Assembly (NCBI GenBank): GCA_046331425.1
Contig: JAXLQU010000003.1
Coordinates: 62,001-126,000, forward strand
Length of the DNA: 64,000 nt
From: JANNUT01 sp046331425
Lineage (GTDB): Bacteria > Acidobacteriota > Polarisedimenticolia > J045
Direction of reading: 5' to 3'
Shown: in pieces, positions 55,686 through 64,000 of the stretch
Layout: every line of letters starts with the position of its first letter
Position numbering within the stretch: position 1 is the first letter of the stretch
Program-made: the position numbers and the translations under genes
The notes under the pieces: model-generated
What the model was told of the DNA's origin: nothing
What the model saw: only the letters and a program-made list of their open reading frames with translations
Database searches by the model: none

Positions 55686-57992
55686 GGGAGTCGTTCCGGG
55701 TGTCGGGGCAGGCGCAAGCGGCTCGTACAGGTCAAGTTGCACCGGCTCGACCTGGAGCTGTGCTCGCTCCGCTTCGCTTGCTGATTCGCGTTCGTGCCCT
55801 GAGCCTTCGAGGTGATCGTCATCGTGATCCTTGCCGTAGTCACCGCTTCCGTTGATCTCTGGAGCCAGCAGTAATTTCCACCAGCGCATGCGCGGAGCCG
55901 GTTCATCCCCCCGTTGCGGGAGAACAGGCCGATTGACTGCCAACGGCGGAACGGCGACAGCCGCCTCGCGCGGGGCTGCGTCACGCGGCACCATCGTGCG
56001 CTTGTCTCGCGCGTTCGGATCCGCGGTGGCAACGACGAGGGGAATCGTATTGTTGCCCTCGCTCGCTTCTTCACCGGCACCGCCACGGCGACGACGACGA
56101 CGGCGACGGCGGCGGCGGCGCGATGAGTTCTCCGCGGTCCCCTCATCGGTTCCATTGCTGCCCGGCGCATCCGCGCTCACTTCGTTTCCCGCTTCGAGAT
56201 CGTCGTCATCACTGGAAACGTCGCTGGCGTCCGTTTCCTGCGTGTCGCCTTTCAGCGTGGTCTCGAGTTCCTGTGGTGCGCCGTCCTTCTTGTGGCGCCG
56301 TCGTCCGCCGCGGCGCCGGCGTCTTCGCTTCTTGCCGTTCTCTTCGCCGGGTGCGGCAGCCTCGTCCTCATCGCCAGGAGCGTCGGCCGTGCGAGCAGCA
56401 ACCCGGCGCGACTCCAACTCGGCTGCTGCGATCTCTGCTTCCATTTCGAGTTCTTGATCGGTGATCCCCGCCAAGATCTCGCCATGCGTGGGAGCCGAGA
56501 CCAACGGAGCCGTTTCGCGGGGCCGGTCGCGCACCACCGACTCGATCTCGCAGCGATCACGCGTAAAGGTGGGGTCGCCATGCACGATGATCTGCGTCTT
56601 GTATCGCTCTTCCCAACCGACGAGTTCGGCGCGCTTGTTGTTGAGCAAATACTCGGAGACATCGGGCGGGACGGTGATTCCGATGTTGTCCAGGTCGCCG
56701 CGCACGACGCGCGTCTGCAATCGCCGTAACGCTTGAACGGCCGCTGCCTCCAGCGTCTTGAACGAGCCCATTCCTTCGCAGTGCGGGCAATCGGTGTAGC
56801 GCAGCGAAGATTTTTCGGGGTTGAGCCGTTCGCGGCTGATTTCCAGCAATCCAAGGCGAGACAGCTTGGTGATGTCGTAACGTGCCTTGTCTTTCTTCAG
56901 GCCGTCCTTCATCCGCTTTTCGAGCGCGCGCTGATTCTTGGACGAGCGCATATCGATGAAGTCGATGACGACCAACCCACCCATATCGCGCAAGCGCAAT
57001 TGCCGGCCGATTTCCTCGGCAGCTTCGAGGTTGGTCTTGAACGCCGTGTCTTCGACCGTGCCTTCGCTCTTCATCTTGCCGGAGTTGACGTCGATCGCGG
57101 TGAGCGCCTCCGTGGTGTCGATCACGATTGCACCGCCGGAAGGCAATCCGACACGTCGCCGGAAGATGTTCTCGATCTGCTCTTCCAGGTTGAACTTGTT
57201 GAACACCGGGCGATCGCCCGAGTACAGCTTGACGATCGACTTCTTGTTGGGCAGAACGACATCGAAGAAATCGAGGATTTCCTGATAGGTCTTTTCGTCG
57301 TCAACCAGGATCTCATCGATGTCCGGGTTGAACAGATCGCGAACCGCGCGAATCACGAGGCTGCGTTCTTGGTAGATCAGCTTCGGCGCGCGCACATTCT
57401 CGGCTGCCTTTTCGATTGTTTCCCACAAGCGCAGCAGGTACTTCAAGTCGCGCTGCAACTCTGTCTTGGTTGCCGTCGCGCCGGCGGTGCGAACGATCAC
57501 GCCCATGTTCTCGGGGACCGTCAGGCCGGTCAGCAGTTTGCGCAGCCGATCGCGATCATCCTCGTCGAGCTTGCGAGAGATCCCGGCGCTGTCGGCGTAG
57601 GGCGTAAGCACGAGATAGCGACCTGGAAGCGAAAAGTAGGTCGACAACGACGGCGGCTTGGTGCCGAATGCGTCGCGGACCACTTGAACCAGGATCTCTT
57701 GGCCGCGGTGCAGATGATTTTCCATCCGCCCCGATGAACCGCCCTTGGCCGGGTTGACGCGGAAGTTCAATTCATCCAGCGGCAGAAAGCCACTGCGTTG
57801 CATCCCGATGTCGACGAAGGCGGCTTGCAGACCGGGGTGAATCGACTCGACCTTAGCCCGGTAGATATTTCCCTTCTGCGATTTGTAGTCGAACGTTTCG
57901 ATCTCGAACGATTCCAACACGCCGTCGGCCACGATTGCGACGCGGCTCTCCTCGGCGTGGGTCACGTTGATCATCATTACTTGCTTGGACAC
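55623..57992 (-). CDS. rne: RNase E/G family endoribonuclease
   Basis: 789 residues. The N-terminal S1 domain contains AFVDIGMQRSGFLPLDEL. The catalytic region has AIVIDTTEALTAIDVNSG and VVIDFIDMRSSKNQRAL (the two metal-binding Asp), and the zinc link is DCPHCEGMGSF. The C-terminal 250 residues are disordered with arginine runs (up to 12 Arg), typical of RNA binding and of the degradosome scaffold. The protein cleaves mRNA and rRNA precursors. The start is GTG 57990-57992 with AGGAGA seven bases upstream (VSKQVMMINVTHAEE); a longer frame to 58040 would include that site. Confidence 0.93.
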   Translation of the reverse strand: MSKQVMMINVTHAEESRVAIVADGVLESFEIETFDYKSQKGNIYRAKVESIHPGLQAAFVDIGMQRSGFLPLDELNFRVNPAKGGSSGRMENHLHRGQEILVQVVRDAFGTKPPSLSTYFSLPGRYLVLTPYADSAGISRKLDEDDRDRLRKLLTGLTVPENMGVIVRTAGATATKTELQRDLKYLLRLWETIEKAAENVRAPKLIYQERSLVIRAVRDLFNPDIDEILVDDEKTYQEILDFFDVVLPNKKSIVKLYSGDRPVFNKFNLEEQIENIFRRRVGLPSGGAIVIDTTEALTAIDVNSGKMKSEGTVEDTAFKTNLEAAEEIGRQLRLRDMGGLVVIDFIDMRSSKNQRALEKRMKDGLKKDKARYDITKLSRLGLLEISRERLNPEKSSLRYTDCPHCEGMGSFKTLEAAAVQALRRLQTRVVRGDLDNIGITVPPDVSEYLLNNKRAELVGWEERYKTQIIVHGDPTFTRDRCEIESVVRDRPRETAPLVSAPTHGEILAGITDQELEMEAEIAAAELESRRVAARTADAPGDEDEAAAPGEENGKKRRRRRRGGRRRHKKDGAPQELETTLKGDTQETDASDVSSDDDDLEAGNEVSADAPGSNGTDEGTAENSSRRRRRRRRRRRRGGAGEEASEGNNTIPLVVATADPNARDKRTMVPRDAAPREAAVAVPPLAVNRPVLPQRGDEPAPRMRWWKLLLAPEINGSGDYGKDHDDDHLEGSGHERESASEAERAQLQVEPVQLDLYEPLAPAPTPGTTPSTAEADQPLEPATEAIDRTE

Positions 57993-58439
57993 TCTGAATT
58001 CTCCTGAGCACCTGATTGCACTTCGACCGGGGAAACTCACCGGGAGACGCCTTCAGGGCGGGCGCGGCAACCGATCTCGGGCCGCGCAAATGGGGCTCTG
58101 CTCCTGCGCCCTGCGCGAGGCGGTCGGTGGAGCAAAGCGGAAATGGGGTCGGAAAGCAGCCGGCACGCCTCATCGTTGTCGATGATCCCGATGTCGGCCT
58201 TGCCTGCTCATGCTGCGGCACCCACGTGGGCACCGGGCCAGCTCCGCAGGCCGCTTCCTGCGCACGATCTGTCAACTTCGTCACTTTCCACGGTCGCGCT
58301 CACGGCGCGGCCACGTTGGAGATGGTGTTCTCGCCACCTTTCGAAAGGTCCCTTCCGAGGGACGTCTCGAATCAAGTCGAAGCCTATTGTATAGCCCGCG
58401 ACGCAAAAGACGATGCCCGGCGAAAGTAACACCAAAGTG
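57993..58439. promoter_or_regulatory. Long rne leader / divergent region
   Basis: 447 bp without a convincing gene, between rne (leftward) and the HprK-like gene (rightward). It contains the palindrome ACCTTTCGAAAGGT (58336-58349) overlapping a hairpin GTCCCT-TCCG-AGGGAC (58348-58363), and GTGCCCACGTGGGTGCC-type symmetry near 58220. A -10-like TATACAAT lies near 58390 on the minus strand. A structured 5' leader that mediates autoregulation is known for E. coli rne; whether this one does so is inference. Confidence 0.4.
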
Positions 58440-59510
58440 ATGAGGCCCATGAACCGACTCGCGTTGACCGCGTTGGGCGCCTCGCTACGCGTTTCCACTG
58501 ACGTCCCGGGACTTGCCGAGCTTCTGCGTGCCGAGCTCGGCACGATCGTCCGAGAAAACGTCGAGGGCGAGCCTGACCTCTGGTTGCAGATGTCGGAGCA
58601 GGCGGCAACGGTCGAGACTCGCCCGATCGAGGCGGCGTTCGGAATCGTCTTTCGCGCCTGGCTCGACCGCGTCGATCGGTATGCAGTGCTGCATGGTGCC
58701 GCGCTGGTCAAGCATGGACGAGCGCTGGTGCTGGCTGGGCCAACCGGATCGGGCAAGACCACCTTGAGCCTGGCGATGCTGGCGCACGGCTACTCGTTGC
58801 TGTCGGACGACTTTGCGCCCGTGGCACTCGATTCCGGACGCGTCGCGCCGTTCCCCAAGGCGTTCGGCGTGCGCCCCGGTGCTGCGACTCGATTGGCTGC
58901 ACGTGCCGGCGTGTCGGCGGATCCTGAGTTGCTGCGTACAGCGGTCGACGTGCATCGCTTGGACGGAATCGCGGTCGTCGAACACGAGGTGCCGGTGGCC
59001 GCAATCGCGTTGATGAATGGCTCGGCGCAGACGCCGCAACCTCGCGATCCGTATCCGTTCTACGTCGTCACGGCGGGCGGCACCAAGCAGATTCGCGATT
59101 CGCTGTTGACACTCCCCGGTGCTCGGCCGCGCCCAGAGAGTGGTGAGCGGATCGAGGTGATGCTCGATCCCACTCGGCTGTCGTACGACCAGCTCGAGCG
59201 CTGGCTCGACACTCATCAAGCTGACTTGCTCGAGTACGGCACCGCTGCGATCTCCGCTCCCGGGCTGAACGACGACGCGCGACTCTCCACGATCTCGCCC
59301 GCGACCTGTCTGGTGTTGTTGCTGCGTGAGATACAAAACCGCCGCACGAACGGCGCCTTGATGCAGCGTTTCGGCAACGATCTGACACGCCTCTCACACG
59401 ACCTAGCACGCGTCATCGCAGCATTGCCCATGACCTGGTTGACCGCCGCCGATCCCGAACTCACCGCCGCTCGCCTGGACGCGTGGTTCCAAGCGACGAC
59501 GCGGCGCTGA
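58440..59510 (+). CDS. HprK-like serine kinase/phosphorylase domain protein
   Basis: About 356 residues. The P-loop GPTGSGKTTLSLAMLAHGY is followed by LLSDDFAPVAL (Walker-B-like, as in HprK) and FPKAFGVRPG. It lacks the HprK N-terminal domain and the HprK signature for phosphorylase is not obvious. Such stand-alone HprK-like proteins occur in loci for PqqD-type peptide systems and capsule genes, but no PqqD or precursor is seen here. ATG 58440 is preferred, though 58413 and 58449 are possible. It converges on the SpoIID-like gene (50-bp overlap). Confidence 0.78.
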   Translation: MRPMNRLALTALGASLRVSTDVPGLAELLRAELGTIVRENVEGEPDLWLQMSEQAATVETRPIEAAFGIVFRAWLDRVDRYAVLHGAALVKHGRALVLAGPTGSGKTTLSLAMLAHGYSLLSDDFAPVALDSGRVAPFPKAFGVRPGAATRLAARAGVSADPELLRTAVDVHRLDGIAVVEHEVPVAAIALMNGSAQTPQPRDPYPFYVVTAGGTKQIRDSLLTLPGARPRPESGERIEVMLDPTRLSYDQLERWLDTHQADLLEYGTAAISAPGLNDDARLSTISPATCLVLLLREIQNRRTNGALMQRFGNDLTRLSHDLARVIAALPMTWLTAADPELTAARLDAWFQATTRR

Positions 59511-60600
59511 GCGAAAGGGGCGTGAGCGAGGCGAGGTTGGAGTGCGGAAAGTAACGTCGCAGGATCTGCTCGGCATCATCGCCGCGTGTCGCCCAACGTG
59601 CCGCACCGAGCTGACACAGTCCAACTCCATGTCCGCTGCCCGCGCCGCTCATCACGATCTGCTCGCCGTCCTTGCGCCAACTGAATCGCGTGCTGCGCAC
59701 CGTTCCCCATCCAAGCGCCGCGTCGAGCGCGCGCGCGAACTGATCGCCGGTGGCGAATCGCCCGCTCGCGCCGTTCACGACGCGCGCCACGCGACCATCG
59801 GGGCGGTACTGGAGTTGGAGGTGTTGCCATGCAGGCCGAGTCGAGACACCAAACGCCTTGGCCGCCGCTTGCTCGACACGCAGGCGGGGCACCGTCGCTT
59901 GCCAACGCTCGTTAGCGCACTCGGGCTCCTCACAGGGTGCCGCCCCTGTGTCGTCATCGCCGCCGAACACCAGTCGCGGGTCGGCGGTCCCGCCGCCGCA
60001 ACAGCGATGAAATACCGCGCGCAACACCGATCCGTTGGCGTCGCGCAGCACCAGCCCCCGTGTCGCTTCTGCTGCATTCAGCGCGGCGACACGCAACGCA
60101 GCGCTGGACGGAGACGTCAAGCTGGCGCAGTGAGCCAGATCGCACAGTTGTGCGATCGGATGTCGCCGCCCCTTGGCCAACGCAAAAGATCGAGACACGA
60201 TCGCTTGGGCGCGCAATGCTTCGGTAGGAGTGTCGATCAGACTCTCCGCTGCCACCGCGCGCGCCACCCACTCTTCCAGCGGCAACTCCGCAATCAGCCG
60301 CAGCTCACCGTCGTGGGCTTGCACCGAAAGTGCGGAATGGTCGCGTTGTTCGAATCCTCCCCGTCCAACGACTCGCCAGGTTGCCGATTCGAACCGAAGC
60401 GGCGCGACGCTCGCCCCGCCGTCGAGCTGAAGTACGCCGCGATTCACCGTGATCACGTGCCGCTCCGGCGACTCGATCTCCAGCCGCACCGGATGTTGCT
60501 GTGAGCAGCGCCAGACCAGCACCGTCGGCGTCGGCGATGGTCCCGAGGTCATCGGCATCGCGGCCAACAGCGGCGTCAACGCTAGGCATCGTCTCAGCAT
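59461..60600 (-). CDS. SpoIID/LytB domain protein, putative peptidoglycan lytic enzyme
   Basis: 379 residues with an N-terminal hydrophobic stretch (LALTPLLAAMPMTSG) consistent with a signal. The SpoIID domain shows LPLEEWVARAVAAES, ALRAQAIVSRSFALA and GAGSGHGVGLCQLGA. SpoIID is a lytic transglycosylase acting on denuded glycan strands in Bacillus; in non-sporulating bacteria the domain occurs in cell-wall amidase enhancers. Catalytic Glu is in LPLEEW or AAES. It lies 21 bp after pbpC in the same direction, which fits a wall role. Confidence 0.87.
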   Translation of the reverse strand: MLRRCLALTPLLAAMPMTSGPSPTPTVLVWRCSQQHPVRLEIESPERHVITVNRGVLQLDGGASVAPLRFESATWRVVGRGGFEQRDHSALSVQAHDGELRLIAELPLEEWVARAVAAESLIDTPTEALRAQAIVSRSFALAKGRRHPIAQLCDLAHCASLTSPSSAALRVAALNAAEATRGLVLRDANGSVLRAVFHRCCGGGTADPRLVFGGDDDTGAAPCEEPECANERWQATVPRLRVEQAAAKAFGVSTRPAWQHLQLQYRPDGRVARVVNGASGRFATGDQFARALDAALGWGTVRSTRFSWRKDGEQIVMSGAGSGHGVGLCQLGAARWATRGDDAEQILRRYFPHSNLASLTPLSLSAASSLGTTRPGERR

Positions 60601-60621
60601 CTCGCTCTCATTGCGGGTCGC

Positions 60622-62934
60622 TCATCGCACCGTGATCGTGGCTGTCGCTTCGGGCAACGAAGCACCGGGGAGCCACAGCTCGATGCGATGCCTCCCTGCA
60701 ACGGCCGGCAGCATCGCGGTGAACGGGGGCACTAGTGTGATCGACTCACCGCCATCAGCGCGCACGCTGAGACGCCGCTGGCCTGCGGGCGCGATCGCCC
60801 TCAGGGGAATCGCTTGATCGCGACGCGGCAGACCCGGGTCGAGCAGAAACTCATCGCCGTCTTTCGGGGACAGCAACTGCGCGCGCACCACATCGACTTG
60901 TTCGTGAATCGCCGAGACGTCGCTCGCGATGCGTTCCCATGGGCCGGCTTCGACCCCTTCGCGCCGGGCCCAGGCGTAGTAGCGCGCGCCCAAGTCGACG
61001 ACGCGTCGACCGTCGGCGAGCACACGATGCATGGCGCACATTTCCTGAGGTGCGGTGCCCGGAAGAAACGACTCCTGCAACTTGGCTGGACAAGACTCTG
61101 CAGCGCGCGCACCCGACAGCGCGCAGATTTCCAGGCGCTCGAGGCCGCGCCGATCGATCAGCGGCGCCGCTCTTATGCCTTGCATGGCGCGCATCATCAC
61201 GCGTTTGAGCAGCGGCCCAGCGCCGGTGATTCCAGAAACACCGAGCATCGGGGCCCCGTCGAAGTTCCCAACCCAAACCGCGACGGTGCGTTCATGCGTG
61301 AAGCCGATCGCCCAGTTGTCGACATGCGCTCTGGATGTTCCGGTCTTGGCCGCCATCGGAAACGGCAGGCGCAGCGCGTTGTCGAGTCCAAACGCCGGGC
61401 CGCGCGCGCGCTCGTCGGAAAGCATATCGACCAACAGCCGAGTGACCGCCGGGTCCATGAATCGTTGCGGCCGCAGCTCCGGCACGACGGCGAGGGTGCG
61501 CCCCGAGGCATCGCTCTGCGTGCGAATCGCGGTGAGCGGCTCGAGCACTCCACCGCGAGCCAATCCTCGGTAGGCGCGCGCCTGTTCGTACAGCGTGACC
61601 TCACCGTCCCCCAGCACCAACGCGACGCCGTAGTGCTCGGGTGTCTCCTCGAGCGATGCGTACCCAGCCGTGCGCAACGTGTGCAGCACACGCGCCGGCC
61701 CTAGTCGTTCGCAGAGCTGCACCGCCGGAATGTTGTAGCTATTGGCAAGCGCTGCGCGTAAGCGCACCGGACCGCGTTGACGACGATCGTAGTTCTTGGG
61801 CTGATAGTCGCCGCTCTCGGTGGCGTAATGCGTCTCGATGTCAGGCAGCAGCGAGGCAGTCGTCATTCCATTTTGGAGCGCAAGCCCGTAGACGAACGGC
61901 TTGAGACTGCTTCCCGGTTGGCGTTTGGCCTGCACCCCATCGTTTTGGCCGGCCCGCGATCCGAAGAAACTCTCGGATCCAACGTAGGCGAGTATCTCGC
62001 CATTCTCGTTGTCGACCACGATCACCGCGGCCTGTCCCACATTTCTCTCGACCAACCCAGCCAGCTCGCTCTCGATCGACTGCTCCACGAACCGTTGCAA
62101 ACTTGAATCGAGCGTGGTCTGAATCGACGCCGCCTCGTCGGGCGCGTGCTCGCTCACCCATTGCGTAAAGTGAGGCGCTGCAAAGACCGGCTGTCGTTGT
62201 ACCAAATCCCACGGTGCGCTTGTCGCAGCAAGGACCTGCTCGTCGCTGATCGATCCACAGTCACGCATCCGATCGAGCACCTGCAGCATTCGAGTGCGAG
62301 CTGCGTCCGGGTGTCGATACGGGTCGAAGCGAGCCGGCGACGCCGTGATCCCGGCCAACAGTGCCGCTTGTGCCAAGGAAAGTCTCGCTGCGGGACGTTC
62401 GAAATACGCTCGGGCGGCCGCTTCGATACCGACCCGAGAGTGACCGAGCGCCACGCGGTCGAGGTAGGCATGCAGGATCTGCTCACGCGACAAGTGTGCG
62501 GTAAGCCGAATAGCCCACAGGGCTTCTTTCGCCTTGCCCCACGGTGTGCGTGAGCGCGGCACCAGTCGACGCGCGAGTTGCTGCGTAATGGTCGAAGCTC
62601 CGCCGGTGAGCCGACCCGCGCGGAGCGAGTGCACGAGCGTGCGCATCATCGCCAGCGGGTCGACGCCCGGATGCCTGCCGAAGCGCTGGTCCTCGGCCGC
62701 AATGAACGCCTGCTCGATCAGCGGAGGTATCGGCCCGGGCGGCAACGCCACCGCTCGCTCCTCGTTGCTGGATAAGCGTTCGCGCAACAGCTCTCCATCA
62801 CGGTCGTACAGACGTAGTGATGCAAATGGGCGCGAAAGCAGTGACTCGGGCAGTGGCAGCAGAACGAACAACAACAGGCCCGTCGCGAGCGTCGTCATCA
62901 ACGCCAACAGGGCGCGTTGGAGTCGGCGCCTCAC
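60622..62934 (-). CDS. pbpC: Penicillin-binding protein 1C
   Basis: 770 residues, the size of PBP1C. One N-terminal helix precedes the glycosyltransferase domain (AAEDQRFGRHPGVD and TGGASTITQQLAR with the catalytic Glu). The transpeptidase domain follows with SxxK in PGSSLKPF, SYN in ALANSYNIPA and KTG in AAKTGTS. A C-terminal BiPBP_C domain of about 90 residues follows (VRADGGESITLVPPF). All active-site motifs are intact. It overlaps the alpha-2-macroglobulin gene by 4 bp, the arrangement known for yfhM-pbpC. Confidence 0.95.
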   Translation of the reverse strand: MRRRLQRALLALMTTLATGLLLFVLLPLPESLLSRPFASLRLYDRDGELLRERLSSNEERAVALPPGPIPPLIEQAFIAAEDQRFGRHPGVDPLAMMRTLVHSLRAGRLTGGASTITQQLARRLVPRSRTPWGKAKEALWAIRLTAHLSREQILHAYLDRVALGHSRVGIEAAARAYFERPAARLSLAQAALLAGITASPARFDPYRHPDAARTRMLQVLDRMRDCGSISDEQVLAATSAPWDLVQRQPVFAAPHFTQWVSEHAPDEAASIQTTLDSSLQRFVEQSIESELAGLVERNVGQAAVIVVDNENGEILAYVGSESFFGSRAGQNDGVQAKRQPGSSLKPFVYGLALQNGMTTASLLPDIETHYATESGDYQPKNYDRRQRGPVRLRAALANSYNIPAVQLCERLGPARVLHTLRTAGYASLEETPEHYGVALVLGDGEVTLYEQARAYRGLARGGVLEPLTAIRTQSDASGRTLAVVPELRPQRFMDPAVTRLLVDMLSDERARGPAFGLDNALRLPFPMAAKTGTSRAHVDNWAIGFTHERTVAVWVGNFDGAPMLGVSGITGAGPLLKRVMMRAMQGIRAAPLIDRRGLERLEICALSGARAAESCPAKLQESFLPGTAPQEMCAMHRVLADGRRVVDLGARYYAWARREGVEAGPWERIASDVSAIHEQVDVVRAQLLSPKDGDEFLLDPGLPRRDQAIPLRAIAPAGQRRLSVRADGGESITLVPPFTAMLPAVAGRHRIELWLPGASLPEATATITVR

Positions 62935-64000
62935 GGCGTCACCACGAAGGTTGCCGCGCCCGTGCGCCCGAACGTCTCCGGCGCGTACATCTCTTCGGCC
63001 CGACCCGGCGCAAACACGAAGCGCCCCGGCGTCGTCGCGCGCAACACGAACTCCAGCTCGTGCACGCCAGGCGGAAGAGCATCGGCGAACGCGATCACGC
63101 GATCGTCGCGCAGCTCACGATGCTCAAACGGCGACCAGTATCCGTACTCGACTGCCGGCTGGTCTTGCCCGCTCGACTCCTCACCTCGAACGCGTGCCGA
63201 CGTAGCCAGCGAGGCGTCGACTGCCTCCAGACCCGAAGGCAACGGGATGTCGACGGCAACGAATCGTCGTTCCGTCGGCGTTGCGACGCGCACCTTCAGC
63301 CGCAACAGGCTGTTGGCGCGCGCCTCGTGACGTTCACCGCGCCCGGCGAACGGCTCGATCCAGCGTTGGACGACGATGCCTCGATCGAGCGGTTCGGCCG
63401 GCAGCTCGCTCGGCACGTAACGCAGTTGTGCCGAGTAATAGAGCGTACCGCTCCCCTGTTTGCTTACCGACAACGAGGCACCGCTCGCCGCTTGCTTGAA
63501 TTCACGGGCCGCAAGCGTGATGGTCTCGACGTCGAGCGTGCGACCATGAAAAGACCGGCGTGCAACCTCTCGACCATCGAGCGTCGCGATTGCATCGAAA
63601 TCGGGAGAGTCGCGCTCGGTGGTGCGAAGCAACTCCGACAAGGCGAGCAGCACATACGCCGCTTCCTGCGTGTTGCGATAGCCTCCGGACGAGCTACGTC
63701 GATCGGCAAGCCAACGAACGAGCTTCGGAATATGCGGAGCGTTCGGAAGATGATCCGCCAACAGCATCAACACCAGGGCGGTGGTCCGCGTGTCGGACGA
63801 CCAATACGCCGCGTGCGAGGCCTGATCGCTTTCCTGAAAATGAAGTGTCCCGGAGGTTTCCTGGGCGGTCGTCGTCAGCTCGGTCAGCAAGCGCTGCCCC
63901 ATCGTAACGTCGCCTGCCTTTTGCAGCAGCGCATCGGCCAACATCGCGCGCGAAAACAGTGGGAGCGACGTGCGCCGCGCAAACAACTCGGCGTAGTACG
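62931..64000 (-). CDS. Bacterial alpha-2-macroglobulin family protein, C-terminal part
   Basis: The frame is open from the window edge; about 355 residues of the C-terminus are present. The segments YWSSDTRTTALVLMLLAD, ADRRSSSGGYRNTQEAAYVL and FVAVDIPLPSGLEAVD, with GRFVFAPGRAEEMYAPETFGR near the end, match the late alpha-helical thioester-type domain and receptor-binding-like domain of yfhM-type proteins. Whether the CxEQ thioester is kept cannot be seen because that region lies outside. The protein guards the periplasm against proteases together with PBP1C, which repairs peptidoglycan. Confidence 0.9.
   Translation of the reverse strand, partial: YYAELFARRTSLPLFSRAMLADALLQKAGDVTMGQRLLTELTTTAQETSGTLHFQESDQASHAAYWSSDTRTTALVLMLLADHLPNAPHIPKLVRWLADRRSSSGGYRNTQEAAYVLLALSELLRTTERDSPDFDAIATLDGREVARRSFHGRTLDVETITLAAREFKQAASGASLSVSKQGSGTLYYSAQLRYVPSELPAEPLDRGIVVQRWIEPFAGRGERHEARANSLLRLKVRVATPTERRFVAVDIPLPSGLEAVDASLATSARVRGEESSGQDQPAVEYGYWSPFEHRELRDDRVIAFADALPPGVHELEFVLRATTPGRFVFAPGRAEEMYAPETFGRTGAATFVVTP

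Noticed and set aside
58016..58429. Cys-containing plus-strand frame upstream of the HprK-like gene
   Set aside because: No ribosome-binding site, no domain, and it crosses the structured rne leader.

Overview
The window reads as a chromosomal segment of a GC-rich, Gram-negative, aerobic heterotroph. The evidence is an outer-wall type gene set (PBP1C with alpha-2-macroglobulin, twin-arginine and lipoprotein signals), RNase E, a sigma-54 regulator, and an Alternative Complex III plus aa3-type oxidase branch. This combination is usual in Acidobacteriota, Myxococcota/Binatota-like lineages and some Proteobacteria; the sequence alone does not let me choose. No rRNA, tRNA, phage, complete insertion sequence or CRISPR array was seen.

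Layout. 1-5800: tail of a secreted protein, then a leftward group with a D-amino-acid-dehydrogenase-like flavoprotein, an HDAC-family deacetylase, an ABC-2 exporter pair and the tRNA methyltransferase TrmJ. 5800-9850: GH57 branching enzyme with its usual DUF4912 partner, then a two-domain thioredoxin-like secreted protein. 9890-14350 (rightward): GNAT/FemAB-like acyltransferase, RluD-type pseudouridine synthase, a mitochondrial-type citrate synthase and a class I amidotransferase. 14350-18200 (leftward): a c-di-GMP pair (EAL protein and GGDEF cyclase overlapping by 4 bp) and an MFS transporter. 18290-26280 (leftward): glutamate dehydrogenase (broken by indels), the DUF1501/DUF1800 secreted pair and an LVIVD-repeat propeller protein.

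26380-43080 is the respiratory core. Leftward from 43082, actABCDEF (Alternative Complex III) is followed by a small membrane protein, a SCO copper chaperone, coxB, coxA, coxC, a subunit IV and a second subunit III-like gene. Facing them are ctaB (heme O synthase) and a DUF3179 membrane protein, with ctaA (heme A synthase) divergent from ctaB. Together they would take electrons from quinol through ACIII to cytochrome c and oxygen. From about 28.2 to 33.2 kb nearly every gene is interrupted by single-base indels although the protein sense survives across frames, so assembly error is more likely than decay.

43370-46525: an MBOAT / AMP-ligase / acyl-carrier-protein operon with overlapping genes, resembling a dlt operon without dltD. 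46680-51310: a small Cys-rich secreted protein with a clear terminator, an imperfect palindrome, an unknown Ig-like protein preceded by a good -24/-12 (sigma-54) promoter and divergent from a GAF sigma-54 activator, then two secreted proteins that share a domain. 51590-55685: a TolB-like lipoprotein, an enoyl-CoA hydratase, and a TPR protein coupled to a degenerate small kinase whose end overlaps rne tail to tail. 55620-64000: RNase E with a long leader, an HprK-like kinase, a SpoIID-domain protein, PBP1C and the 3' part of an alpha-2-macroglobulin gene.

A short motif, AATTCGGGGACgTTCTACc.ATTT, occurs in three intergenic places (275, 26333, 49973) and looks like a dispersed REP-type element.
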